Of a DNA stretch of 64,000 nucleotides, positions 22,045 through 32,905 are shown piece after piece. The notes beneath the pieces are model-generated. The model ran no database searches and was not told the origin of the DNA. It was given only the letters and a program-made list of their open reading frames with translations. Both the position numbers and the translations under genes were made by a program. Numbering within the stretch: position 1 is the stretch's first letter; every line of letters starts with the position of its first letter. Source of the stretch: Deuterostichococcus epilithicus (lineage: Eukaryota > Chlorophyta > Trebouxiophyceae > Prasiolales > Stichococcaceae); the NCBI GenBank assembly GCA_033439295.1, contig JAVTLE010000017.1, positions 1,537,175 to 1,601,174 of the forward strand, written 5' to 3'.

Positions 22045-25000
22045 ATGGTAGCCACGGCAAATCCGATGATGATGTCGTCCGCCCAGTGCACACAAGCCAT
22101 GCACGTCCCTCGGACACACGCTCGCCGCGCCTTCTGGTCGAAGCAGATGCAAGTGCGCAGCTCTGCACGACAACCGTTCCGCAAAGCGCACCCTCAATGC
22201 GAGCAGCATTTGGCGCGCGCCGCCGCCGCGTCAGCCAGGAGCAGCCCGCTCGCGGCAGGCGCCGTGCAGCTGAACCTCTTCCGGCAGGCGCACCCGAGTG
22301 TCCGCAGCAGTGGCAGAGGTGCCGCAAGGCCTGCTCCTGGCAGGAGGCCAGTCTCGGCTAGGGCGCGCGCAGCGAATGTGGAGGAAACTGACGTCGTCGT
22401 CATCGGGGCCGGCCTGGCGGGCCTGGGCGCAGCGCTGGCCCTGCAGAAAGCAGGTGGTCCCCACAGAGACCCGAATGCATGCAAAACTGCATGTATGGCT
22501 GCACAAGGCTGCAGCATGCTCAACGCCGGGCAGCATTTCTGCACGACACGATACATGGCCCGAATGCCCCGCATCTTTAATAATCGCCAAGGACAGCATC
22601 AGGCAGCGCTCCCAGCGGCGCTGTGGCTGTGCCCATCTGCACTGTGAGACCGAGTGTCATAGCTGTGCGTCGTTCACCGCATCTGATGCCAATCCGGCGG
22701 CGCAGTGCAACACAGCAAGGCTGTTGCAATCCCCGCAGGCGTGCCGTTCGTGCTGCTGGAGGCCAGCGACGGCGTCGGCGGCCGCGTGCGCACAGATGCG
22801 GAGGCGGGGTTCCTGCTGGACCGCGGCTTCCAGATCTTCTTGACATCTTACCCAGAGTGCAAGGTGCAGTTTCGTCTGGATTCGAGGAAAGCACTGTGAT
22901 CCCGCAGGCGCCTCATGCGCCGATGTGCAGCAATGCCATTGCAGCCTGGCAATTCAGTACGTTGTGCAACCCGAAAAGCCGACTGCAGACACATTAGTGA
23001 CAGCAGGTGCCCACGCCTGGCTACTGTGGCTGAGGAAGCTCTCCGGGAAGCATCCGCAGACCGCCTTGCAACAGCAGCTCGTTCTGATCATGCCTTGTTC
23101 GCACATCATCTGCCGCACGCCTCTGTTGCATCATTGTCCTGTCGATGCAGCGCATGTTGCTGGACTGCAAGGCGCTGCAGCCGCCACCATCCGCGTTTCT
23201 GACGGCCTGCGCGCTCAGCGTTTCTGGAACTGGACATGCAAATCCAAAAGCCTTTCCTCGCACATCCTTCGACAGGAGGTGCTGGACTACGAGGCGCTGC
23301 AGCTGCAGCCCTTCTACGCCGGCGCCACCATCCGCTTTTCCGGCGGCTGGCACCGCGTCGCGGACCCGCTGCGCCACCTGGCGGACGCGCTCGGCAGCCT
23401 CGCAAACCCCATCGGCAGCCCCCTCGACAAGGCGGGTGCACAGCGGCTCCCCTGCACAGAGATGCACTGGTGATGCGACTGGTGGGCTGGCCAGCCGCCA
23501 TCGTCTGCCCCTCTCGACAAGCTGGGTGCAGGGGCGACTGACTGGCTGCTGGGGTGGGAGTTAGGAAATTCCAGCGCGTAGGGGATGTGCTTTTTCTGTG
23601 CTCGACTGGCCTGTAATGCGGTCTCTCCGGACCAGCCGCGTGACAAGGGAGCGGGCAAGAGAGTGTCCCCCTGCCCGAGTGTCCAGCAGTGCAGATGGCC
23701 GGCAGTGGTGGCGGCAGCTGCGGCGGCCAGCACCCTTCCAATTCTCATCGTCCACCTGCACATCGTGCCCCTGCACTGGTACAATTCGTAGCAGCACGCT
23801 TGAACAGGATACCCCAGCCAGACCGCACACTCCCATCTTATCGTCATTCAAGGCTGACTCGTGCATGTGCTGCAGGTACGGGTGGGCCTCTTCCGGTTGA
23901 AGTCGCTGGCGGGCGGCACCTACGACTCGCTGTCCGCCCCCGAGACCAGTACCCTGACGCAGCTGAAGGCGCGCTGACCTGCAATATGCCAGCTGTCGCG
24001 AAAATGTGTCCATGCACGTCACGGGTCTCCAGACCTCACGCGAACGAGCCCTCTGAAGCCGCACAGGCGTCAGCGGAGCAGCGGCGTGTTTCAACAGTTC
24101 CCCTTGCAGCGTCCCAAGCCGTGACGACCATGCCGAGCAGACAGAGCCCAACAGCATATGTGATGGTTATGTGACACCAACCTTTTGTTCTGATGGGACG
24201 CAGGGCGAAGGCTTCTCGACTGCCATGATCGACCGCTTCTTTCGCCCCTTCCTGGGAGGCATTTTCTTCGACAACGCGCTCGGCACCAGCTCGCGGCTCA
24301 CGAGCTTCGTCATGCGCATGCTGGCCACCGGCGCCAACTGCCTCCCGGTGCAGGGCATAGGCGCAGTCAGCCAGCAGCTCGCGGCGCGCTTGCCGAGCGA
24401 CGCCATCTGGCTAGGTGCGCATTGGTGGGGGGCATTAATCAAAACCCCATCAACCCAAGCATGATTTCCCTGTCAGCGCCGGCGCTGTCAGCCAGCAGCT
24501 TCTGCCGGGCGAAGCATTCAGCTTCGTGCGCGACATCCGACGTCTGCGCGCATTCGTGTTGCCACATGAACAAGCAGCCGCAACCCTTGAACAGCGCCAC
24601 TGGTTGTGCAACGCCAGCACTTCAGGTCAGCAACCAAATTTTGTGTGGAACCTCGAACTCAGCAAGCTTCTGCTGGCCTTCATGCATGCCGCTTGCTCAC
24701 ACAGTACCAGCGGGCAATGCAGCCCTTTGTGGCACGCGGCAATACCTTCCTGCATGAGCGCTGCCACACGCTTCCAGGGGTGCTGGTGCAGCGTGCATGT
24801 TCGGGGACTGCAAAGTCGCCTAAAGCCTGCCAGCTCGTCGAGTCCTCAGCACGTTGGGCTGCGGCAATCTGTTGTGCGCAGACGCCAGACCAGCTGCCTG
24901 GGCATCTGCGCCGCATGTGGACAGAGGAGTAAGCCGCTCAGACGCTTCATTGGTGGTGGAGCTGCTGGACAGCGGCGGCGGCTGTTTTGCAGCGGCGCAT

Positions 25001-26730
25001 GCAGGTGCAGGGTTTATGGTGTAGAGTGTAGGGTTATAAACGTGTCGGTGTCGCCATAGAGTCGCCAGTCGAGACGCTGGACAGCACCGGCGGCGGCGGC
25101 GTCGCTGTCAAGACGGAGGCTGGCGCGACGGTGCGCAGCCGGCGGGGCGCCATCGTCGCGGCGGATGGCCCGGCCGCGGCGCTGCTGCTGGGCCCGCGGC
25201 TGCGGGGCGGCCCTGCTGGCGCTGTGGAGGGCGTCGGCACCTGCAACCTGTACTTCTCGTGAGCTTTTGCCCTTTCTTTGAAAAGGGCATCCCCTTTCTT
25301 TGAGAAGGGCCTCTGAACCTAAGATGCCGTGGAGGGCATCGGCACCTGCAACCTGGATGTTCCTCGTGCATGTCTCACCTCCAGGAGGAGTCTGGAGAGC
25401 CTGCTGCAACCTGATCTACTGTGCATCGTTCTCTTTACCAAAAGAGCAGCAGTAGTAAACTTCGGCGGTCTGCTGCTGCTGCTGCAGCCTGCTGCCACAG
25501 CAAGGTTCTGAGATGTTGGAGATTTGCATGCCATGTGTGTGCAGTCAATCAGCATCGTCCGCGCCACAACGGGTCTGCCACCTCCTGCGCAGGCTGCTAC
25601 AGCTGCTGCGCAGCGTCAGACACGTGCGGTGCAGCTGACGCCCAGCTGGCTCGCCCTAAACCCAGACTCTCAATTCCGTCAATGCAGGGCGGACCAGCCG
25701 CCGAGTGAGGAGCCGATGCTGTACCTGAACGGCGACGGGGCCGGCATCGTCAACAACGTTTGCTTCCCCTCCACAGTCGCCCCCTCCTATGCGCCGCCCG
25801 GCAAGGTAACCCATCTGCCGCGGTCGATCTGAGTATTTGCAGACCACCAGAGGCTGTCTTTTGAAGGCACATGCACAAATGTCACAGAAACACCTGGAAT
25901 TCTGGACGGCAGCCAGATGATTTTAGAGCGCTGGCAAGATGTGCAAGGAAACTGGAACGATTGAGAACTGGTCGTATCCACTCCAGCAGCCTGGTCGCGG
26001 CTGTCAGGCACACTTGGCCGATGCAGCTTCCCGACTGCCGCTGCAGACGCTGGTGTCGGTGTCGACGGTGGGAACACACCCTGGCCTGTCGGAGGGCCAG
26101 CTGACAGACCAGGTGCTCCAGGAGCTGGGGGGCTGGTGGAGCGCTACAGAAGTGGGCGCCTGGCGGCACCTGCGCACCTACCGCATTCCCTTCGCGCAGC
26201 CCATCCAGGTACGCACTTTTGCGGCGGATTGGCAGAAGTGTTTCATGTGCGCGTGTGGCTGGCGGAAGGCTGCTGCGAACCACTCGTGCAAGCTGCAGTG
26301 CCAGTGTTTGTGCGGCACTGAAGCTGCACGCTGGCAGGCACCCTCCAAGCATTCGCCGCATCCCAGGACCAGAACAGGGATGGCAGCTGTGACGATGCCG
26401 CAGGTGCCGCCGACCAATCTACGGAAGGAGGTTGCGCTCGGCGACGGTGTATATGTGTGCGGCGACCACCGGGACACCGCCACCTTCGATGGTGGGTCTG
26501 GATGGGCCTGCCTGTGTGTTGCTGGCTGCCCTGTGCGCGGGTGTGCACGGTGGCACCTTCGTTGTGACACGGACCCCTGTTCTGCGTCACAGCATCGTGA
26601 TGCGCCACGGTGCGGCTTCCTGCCTTTGCGTGATGCAATTTTGAGGTGCGACCTGACTTCCCGTGGCATGCGCGCAGGCGCGCTGCTGTCGGGGCGCAGG
26701 GCCGCGGAGGCACTGCTGGCGCAGTCATGA
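22045..26730 (+). CDS. FAD-dependent amine-oxidase-like oxidoreductase, probably plastid
   Basis: Flavin amine oxidase superfamily member with a Rossmann FAD-binding motif, DVVVIGAGLAGLGAALALQ, and the following LLEASDGVGGRVRTD. Exons: about 22045-22453, 22739-22863, 23276-23431, 23876-about 23970, 24204-24414, 25060-25258, 25688-25805, 26047-26208, 26404-26491, 26678-26730. Further blocks: GFLLDRGFQIFLTSYPE, FYAGATIRFSGGWHRVADP, MIDRFFRPFLGGIFFD, and a C-terminal FAD contact VYVCGDHRDTATFDGALLSG. This layout is that of the cyanobacterial/plant 'amine oxidase' group related to carotenoid isomerases and protoporphyrinogen oxidase; the substrate is unknown. An Arg/Ser/Ala-rich N-terminus suggests a transit peptide. 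Two introns (after 23431 and near 23970) seem to begin with GC. The 645-bp gap 24415-25059 may hide a missed exon. Confidence 0.88.
25214..25372 (+). repeat. Decayed copy of an exon end, 112 bp downstream of the original
   Basis: The coding stretch reading VEGVGTCNL at 25214-25250 recurs as VEGIGTCNL at 25326-25362, about 112 bases on, within the following intron. Between them lie two copies of a CCCTTTCTTTGARAAGGGC element. The second copy is not needed for the protein model and then diverges. Confidence 0.75.
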
Positions 26731-27209
26731 TGCCACAACTGGGGAGAGACGGGATTGCTGCTACGAGCGACTACGTTATGCAGTGCCTATACAATCTAGA
26801 AAAGACATGCTGTGGAAGTTCTGAGAGGCAGTGGGCGTCAATGGAGGGCCAGTAGGTGGTGAGGAATGACCAACCCAAAATTTTGCAAGCGGATGCATAA
26901 ACAGATGCGCCGCAGACGCTATGAGGTTCGAAACAGTGTACCCCAATGACTGACATGTCAAATACTGACGAGTCAAACCTACAAATACACTCCTGAGGTC
27001 CTATGGAAGCCGCGCCCGCCGCCCCGCAGTTCCGATGCTGCCGCTTGTCGGGCACTCAAAATCACTACCGGAGGCCTGCGCGGCCTCTTGCTTGCAGCAG
27101 AGAAAGCAGCCTGCATGCAACCCGGGAACGTGAGGCTCTCAGGCGCCTGGAACCTCGGGCTGCAGCAAGCATGTCTCCGCTGCTTCTGTCACGTGGCGAT
27201 CCACGCGAT
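26731..27209. other. Intergenic between convergent genes, 479 nt
   Basis: Lies between the stop of the FAD oxidoreductase (+) and the stop of SDH2 (-). It must hold both 3' untranslated regions. No gene, RNA or repeat was recognised. Confidence 0.4.
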
Positions 27210-29519
27210 CTAAACAGTCTGCTCGCCCCGGATCTCTTGCTGCAGTCACAGAAAGAGCTATATGTCAGCGGGCAGCAGGCGTTGCAGCAACGCGACATGC
27301 CATTTCAAATCCGTGGTGTATGAAGTGTGTGAATGTAAACAGCTGGCATCGAACATTTTGGACACGTTGAACACGTTTGCGAAAGCATGACAGCGGACCT
27401 TGATCTTGGCGATGGCCTTGCCAGGGTTTAGCCCCTTGGGGCACACCTTGGCGCAGTTCATGATCTGGTGGCACCTGCGCGGTAGCAGACGCCACAGGCG
27501 GTTAGCAAAGAGAGCGTTGCAGTCTGCAGCCAGAAGCCATATGCCAAGTGCGGCAACCCGCCGGTCAGACAAGCATCGGCGCGTGAAGGCGCCGCAGCCA
27601 GCAGCCAACCCCTTCCATTGCAATGCATTAGCACACTGCAGCTTGCTGTCCTTCCGCAAAGCCTCCCAGCAGGGGCAGCCCACCGGTACAGCTTGAAGGC
27701 GTCGTCCAAGTCCTTCAGCCGGTCCGCCGTCAGCTCGTCCCGGCTGTCGATGATCCACCTGTGCCCCAGCCAAAGCCGTGTTTACCCAGCGATTGTGTTT
27801 GCCCATTGAGCAACCCATTGAGCGCACAATCGAGGCGAAGAGAGTACGCTCTTGCAGAGCGGCAGCAACGCAGGGCATGGTCCCTGTCCACAGAAACGCT
27901 CCAGGCCGACACAAGACATGCGCAAGCCAACTTTACCAGCCAGCCATCTCTTACAGGGATCAGGGGAAGTCGCTCTGAACGACGCTGCGCTTGCATGCAG
28001 CCCCGCGCAGCCCAAAGAACTAGAGTCAGACCCCCTAGCGCACCCGCAGTGCAGTGCCATGCGCCTCGGAGTGGCGGAGCCAGCAACAGAGAGCATGAAG
28101 CGGGGCAAATGTTGCAAGGAGAGACGCACCGGTAGGCCTGCAGCAGCACGGCGGGCCCGAGGTACTTGTCCTCCGCCCACCAGTAGGAGGGGCAGGAGGT
28201 GGAGCAGCAGGCGCACAGGATGCACTCGTACAGGCCGTCCAGCTTGGCGCGCTGCTCCCGGCTCTGCCGGTGCTCCAACTGGTCCCTGCACATGGTGTTG
28301 AGGGTTGAGGGATGGCGGGGGTCCGACAGAGGCGCCGACGCACAGGCAGCAGAGCTGCCACCTGTGCAGCATGCTAGCCGCTGTCTTTTCGAGGCCTTCA
28401 GAAGCTGTCGTCGGCATCGTTCAACTGGCGCTGCACGCTGAAGAGAGTTCGAGAAACAGGGGTTTCGAAAAACAGGTCGCACCCAGAGACGTCCTCCTCC
28501 TTGCGGACCAGGTAGGGTTTGATGGATTTGTACTGCGCGTAAAAGTTCGACATGTCCACCACCAGGTCGCGGATGACGAACATGTGCGGCAGCGGCGCAA
28601 TGCGCGACACTGCCTTCGGGTCCCGCTCCACCTGCGAGCAACAGTGCACCAGCAGAAAGGGTCAGCAGGAAGACGTCAGCAGGAAGCACTTGGTTGGTTC
28701 GCCCTGTACGACGCGCTTAAGGTTATAGTGGTGAACACAGGCTACACCAAGAGCCGCGGCAGAATGTGCTGTGGTGGGGGCAGTGGAGCGTCAAGCCACA
28801 GCAGTGCTTGCACTGAGGCATGTGGCGCGCCGCCCTGCTTGCCCACCTTTGTCAGGCAGGCGAGGCCGTTCACGCCATCGATGTTCATGGCACAGCTGCC
28901 GCAGATGCCCTCCCTGCAGTCGTAGTCCGCAAATTCACCTCTCAAGCAGCAACGGTGAAGGCACCAGAACAGGTGGAGAACCGAACGCGATGACAGGAAC
29001 AGCAGGCAGGGAGCGGTGCCAGGCTGTGCGAACATATGCCCACCTGCAGGAGCGCCGGAAGTTGACGGAGTGGTCCATCTCATCCTTGATTTTGAACAGG
29101 ACGTCCAGCATCATAGGCCCGCAGCTGCGGAGCAGCAAGTTCCCAAAGACATTCATATGATGCTGGCGCCCACCGTGCATCGGCAACATGACTCGATTGG
29201 ATGCTGGCGGGCACGCTGACGCCTGTCCATCTGCAGACATACAGTGGACATGTGGGAGCCGCAGTCACCTGTTGATGTCCACATTGTAGCTCTGATAGCG
29301 GGGCTTGCCACCCGTCTCCGGGTCCCATCGATACACCTGAAACTCCCTCGTCAGGGCTTCGTTGGAAGGCGCTGCCTGTTCTTTGCCCTCCGCAGCGGCG
29401 GGTGCAGCTGCCGTCGTGGTGATGCGCGCTGCGGAAGTGCCTGTCAGCCCGAGTGCTGGCAGCAAGCGGGGTATGAGTGATGACCCACTCTCGCGGAGCG
29501 TGCGCCCCAACGCCTGCAT
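27210..29519 (-). CDS. SDH2: Succinate dehydrogenase iron-sulfur subunit (complex II)
   Basis: Carries electrons from the flavoprotein SDH1 through three Fe-S clusters to ubiquinone in the inner mitochondrial membrane. Exons include 29269-29519, 29044-29124, 28847-28913, 28493-28631, about 28133-28286, about 27664-27767, 27399-about 27472 and a 30-nt last exon 27210-27239. The [2Fe-2S] site reads [18 protein letters not shown], the [4Fe-4S] site [16 protein letters not shown], and the [3Fe-4S] site [20 protein letters not shown]. The N-terminus is Arg/Ser/Leu/Ala-rich without acidic residues ([12 protein letters not shown]...), as for a mitochondrial presequence, and leads into [20 protein letters not shown]. 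The final exon adds ten codons, QEIRGEQTV plus stop, after AIAKIK. Reading through instead would give an atypical tail of more than 40 residues, so I prefer the spliced end. Confidence 0.97.
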
Positions 29520-29868
29520 GTTTGTGTGCAGCCTACAAGCTCGTGTTGTTGTCTTTAAACTCTCGCGGAAGGCTCTGCAAAGCAAATCTGAGCAACTTGG
29601 GACGTTGCAAGTGACGTGGATACGTAAAACGCGGGAATTACGCATTGGGACTCTGCTAGGGTTTTGCAATCATGCCCTGTTGCGCGGGAGTCACTCATCA
29701 GGTGTCGAGCACAACTGAGTATCATTTCCAACGGCCCCTGGACCCTTCAAGCAGCAGCATCAAAGCCACAGCTGAGGCAGCGCAGGCGGCGCGGGAGTCT
29801 TGTCGGCCCATGCTGCGGGCCTGGTAGCAGCAAACCCTGCATTCCATATTCACATATAGCACTGCCGC
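29520..29868. promoter_or_regulatory. Bidirectional promoter region, SDH2 / complex I subunit
   Basis: Only 349 bases lie between the ATG of SDH2 (-) and the ATG of the ESSS-like gene (+). Both encode mitochondrial respiratory-chain subunits, so shared regulation from this stretch is plausible. I found no motif I could name. Confidence 0.45.
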
Positions 29869-30427
29869 ATGTCGCTGTCGCGAGTGTCGGTGCGGGCGCT
29901 GCGCAACCTCCGGCCAAAGGCATCGTCTGGCGGTCCAGGCTTTTTCGCTGAGGGCACGCGCACCGACAAGAATGGCATCCTGTTTGGCGAGACGCCCCCA
30001 CCGCCGGGCCACAGCCGCAAGTGGGAGGCCTGGGAGGCGCCGTGGTGAGCATTCCATGCTTCATGCTCACCGGGCCGTCAGTTTCGCAGTGCTGGCCAGC
30101 TTGACGCTGCTGCAGGGTGGCATGACCCGTGCCGCACATGCGTTTGAGGAATCCCGCGCCTGTCTGCATCGCATGCCTTGCATCAGGCCTAGGCATCCAA
30201 AGTCAAGCAGAAAAGACTTCTCCTACATCATCCTGCTCATCCTACTCTTGTCATGCCGCACCATCGCGAAAGCTTGATGCAAGCAAACTCTGTGCCGCAG
30301 GTATGGCATGTTGGTAGGCTCCGCGCTGCTGCTGGGGTTTGGCTTGACGTCAAAGCCCGACACCAGCTTTGTGCGGTGGGCGCGGAAGGAGGCGACCAAG
30401 GAGCTCAAGGAGGAGGGCGTCCTCTGA
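29869..30427 (+). CDS. Probable complex I ESSS/NDUFB11-like accessory subunit
   Basis: Two exons, 29869-30044 and 30301-30427, close in phase to give 100 residues. The N-terminus (MSLSRVSVRALRNLRPK) looks like a mitochondrial presequence. It is followed by KNGILFGETPPPPGHSRKWE, one hydrophobic segment (YGMLVGSALLLGFGL) and a charged tail with WARKEATKELKEE. This layout, a short matrix part, a single membrane span and then a W-R-x-EA helix, is that of the ESSS/NDUFB11 accessory subunit of NADH dehydrogenase. Identification rests on architecture and a few residues, so another small membrane subunit of the respiratory chain cannot be excluded. Confidence 0.6.
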
Positions 30428-30936
30428 ACAGGCGAGCATAGCGCTCACAGAGATCGGGCGGGCAGGCTGGCTTGCAGGGCGGACTCACGCTGGGCGGCTG
30501 TGCGGCAGGCACCTCCCCAGCCAGTCCATGAAACGGCCGGCGGTCTGAAGCTGGACATGACAGTGGCAGCTACGTGCCTTGCAATGCGAGCTGTGGCATG
30601 CAGCTACAGGCTGTGGCCACTATCATCGTGCCCTGCCTAACTATGCAAAGGCATTCAAGTTCCTACCTATCAATGAGATACCTAGATGCGCCCTTACTGG
30701 TGTGGTCTAGATGTTCGGGGCTTTGATTTCAGTTGCAATGCAACGAGGTGATTCAATTGAGAAGCGTGCCTTGAGTAAGGAAGCTGATCGACACGCCTTC
30801 GGCTGATGTGCAATCGACACCAATTTGCAGGCCGTGCATGATACTACATCTAGGTGCACGTCCAAACCTATCTGAGCCACTTTCAACGAATCTCCCACGG
30901 TGATGCAAAAATGATAGTCTGCTCCAAGAAGAAAGA
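30428..30936. other. Intergenic between convergent genes, about 510 nt
   Basis: Lies between the stop of the ESSS-like gene (+) and the stop of the coiled-coil gene (-). No further gene, RNA or repeat was recognised. Confidence 0.4.
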
Positions 30937-32200
30937 TCACGCTGCTGGTTCCGGTAAAGGCACGACAGGGCGCTGCTGATAAATTGCTGCTGGCCACAAA
31001 TACGGCAAAATTGCCCGATAATTCAACACCACCACCAGCAGAGCGCCCGCCGTCACGCAGAGCAGCATGTAGGCTGATGCGCCACGCCTCGGCGGGCACT
31101 GTGACCTGCGCTCAGAGAAACAGCAATTCATCTTCTGGCATACTGACCAACCTGCAGCACGCTGCACCCAAAGCAGTGAGGTCGTCCGGTCACTTTGCAG
31201 GTCATTCGGACACTGTGCAGCCGGAGCATGGGGGTGCAGGTGGGTGCATGCCGAGTGAGTCACCTGGTAGCTCGGCTCGCAGCTGCCAGCCGTGCCCGCA
31301 GTTTCTCAATCTTATGCTGGATCTTGTTGAGCAACTTTCGCTCTGCAGCGGGAGGTCATCATGTTCAGAGCATGGCAGTGGGGTTGACAGCGCCAGACTG
31401 TGCAGCCTGGCAGGCAAGACAAAGCGATGTCAACGCAACAACTTGCTGCCGAGTTCCACGTGCCGCCCGATGACAACCAACACCTTCCATGATGTGGGCA
31501 TCGCCAGCCTCGACTGTGGAGCGCAGGCTCCGGATCTTGCCCGCCAGCTCCCGCTGCGTCGTCAGGAGGGCCTGCCGCTCCTGGAACGAACCCACAGAGC
31601 TGTGACCACGCAATGCGGGATGCACCTAGCCTCGATAGAGCGAGGCCGGTAAGGAGTGCATGTCATGGAGCAGGAGCGGCCACCACTGGCAGCACATCCT
31701 TGGTGCGCGTGCCGGCTGAGGAGGCACCACCTCAGCAGCGTCCGGGGCATCCGATGCAGCGATGACCGCCGCGACCACGGCATCCACCCCCGCCAGCCGC
31801 TGCTCGGCGCCCCGCAGGCTCATGTACAGCTGCTGCTGCTCCGCCACCGCGCCGCGAGCCCATGCCTCCTGCTTCTGCAGCGTCTGCTGCAGCCGTGCCA
31901 GCTCCTGTTCCGCCGGGGCTGCATCCGAAGCCTGCGGGGTCAGGCATCGATTGGATTTGGTGGGCAGCGTTCGCCGACGATGCATGTCCCGTGGTAGTCA
32001 GTCTCTTTACCCAGGACATGGCGGACACAACGCTGGCCACAAGCGCAAGGCGGAGCAGGGGCGCACTCCGCAGCCCATCGCTGCACCTGCCGATTGGAGT
32101 CAGGGCTGATGGCTTCCACTGGTGTGACCCCTGCTCGCTGCATCGCAACGTTGGGCCTTACTGAAGCAGCTGCTTCAGGTACTGCCGCCGGTGGCGGCAA
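30937..32200 (-). CDS. Unrecognised coiled-coil protein with C-terminal membrane anchor
   Basis: Minus-strand exons give a coiled-coil protein ending in a membrane span. Blocks in order: ELARLQQTLQKQEAWARGAV and EQQQLYMSLRGAEQRLAGV (31740-31940), QALLTTQRELAGKIRSLRST (near 31500-31590), KLLNKIQHKIEKLRARLAAA (near 31270-31340), then SAYMLLCVTAGALLVVVLNY (near 31030-31090) and a short Pro-rich tail to the stop at 30937. This is the layout of SNARE-like, golgin-like or other tail-anchored proteins, but I see no diagnostic motif. The start is unknown. A hydrophobic frame at 32660-32753 (MVKFLVLLWCTLLWHICAV) could be a further upstream exon. Confidence 0.45.
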
Positions 32201-32905
32201 GCGTGCGGCGGTCCCGTGCCAGCCCCGAAACCGTCACTGTGCTTTGGAATGTCTGCCATTTGCATGAGGGATGTGAGCCAGGTCTTCTGGGTTGACTCTG
32301 AGTCCTATGCCTTTCGACTGTGGAGTTCGAAGACGATCCAACGGACGGTGGCAGTGATGGGAAGCACTTCATTTCGATTTCGAAGTTCGGAAGTTGACGC
32401 TGGATCTCAGCTTCAAGCGCGTTGCGGCCAAGTCGTCAGTACACAAATGACCGCAGACGGCGTGCAAGCGAGGTTCGGTTGGGAGAGCTTGAAAATTGCT
32501 AAATTGCCGCGTCAGCTCCCGCAACTCCAATTTCAGAAAGAGACAAGATGGTACAAGGGTTGAAGACTCTGGCCCAGCGTCCAGCAGATGTCAGAGCATT
32601 GTGTGTGGCAACTCGGCAGGTGTGGCGGATGCGTGCGTGAGAGGGTTCGCAGGGTTTCGCAAGGCGAACCCAGGTGAGTATCCTTATTTTATTCGCAACG
32701 GCGCAAATGTGCCATAACAATGTGCACCACAACAGCACCAAAAATTTCACCATGCAAAGCAACCGGCAGCCGATTCGCACGAACCAGCCCAGGTACTCTG
32801 GGCGACGTCTAGCGCTCTATTTAGAGGGATGGGGCTGCCAGCGTTATACGAGGCGACCACGCAGCATCATGGCCATTGCCGCGCCGCTGCTACCGCGCCG
32901 CTTTC

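Noticed and set aside
30700-31099. Minus-strand ORF downstream of the coiled-coil gene's membrane segment
   Set aside because: It is in a different frame from the membrane-anchor exon and shows no conserved features.
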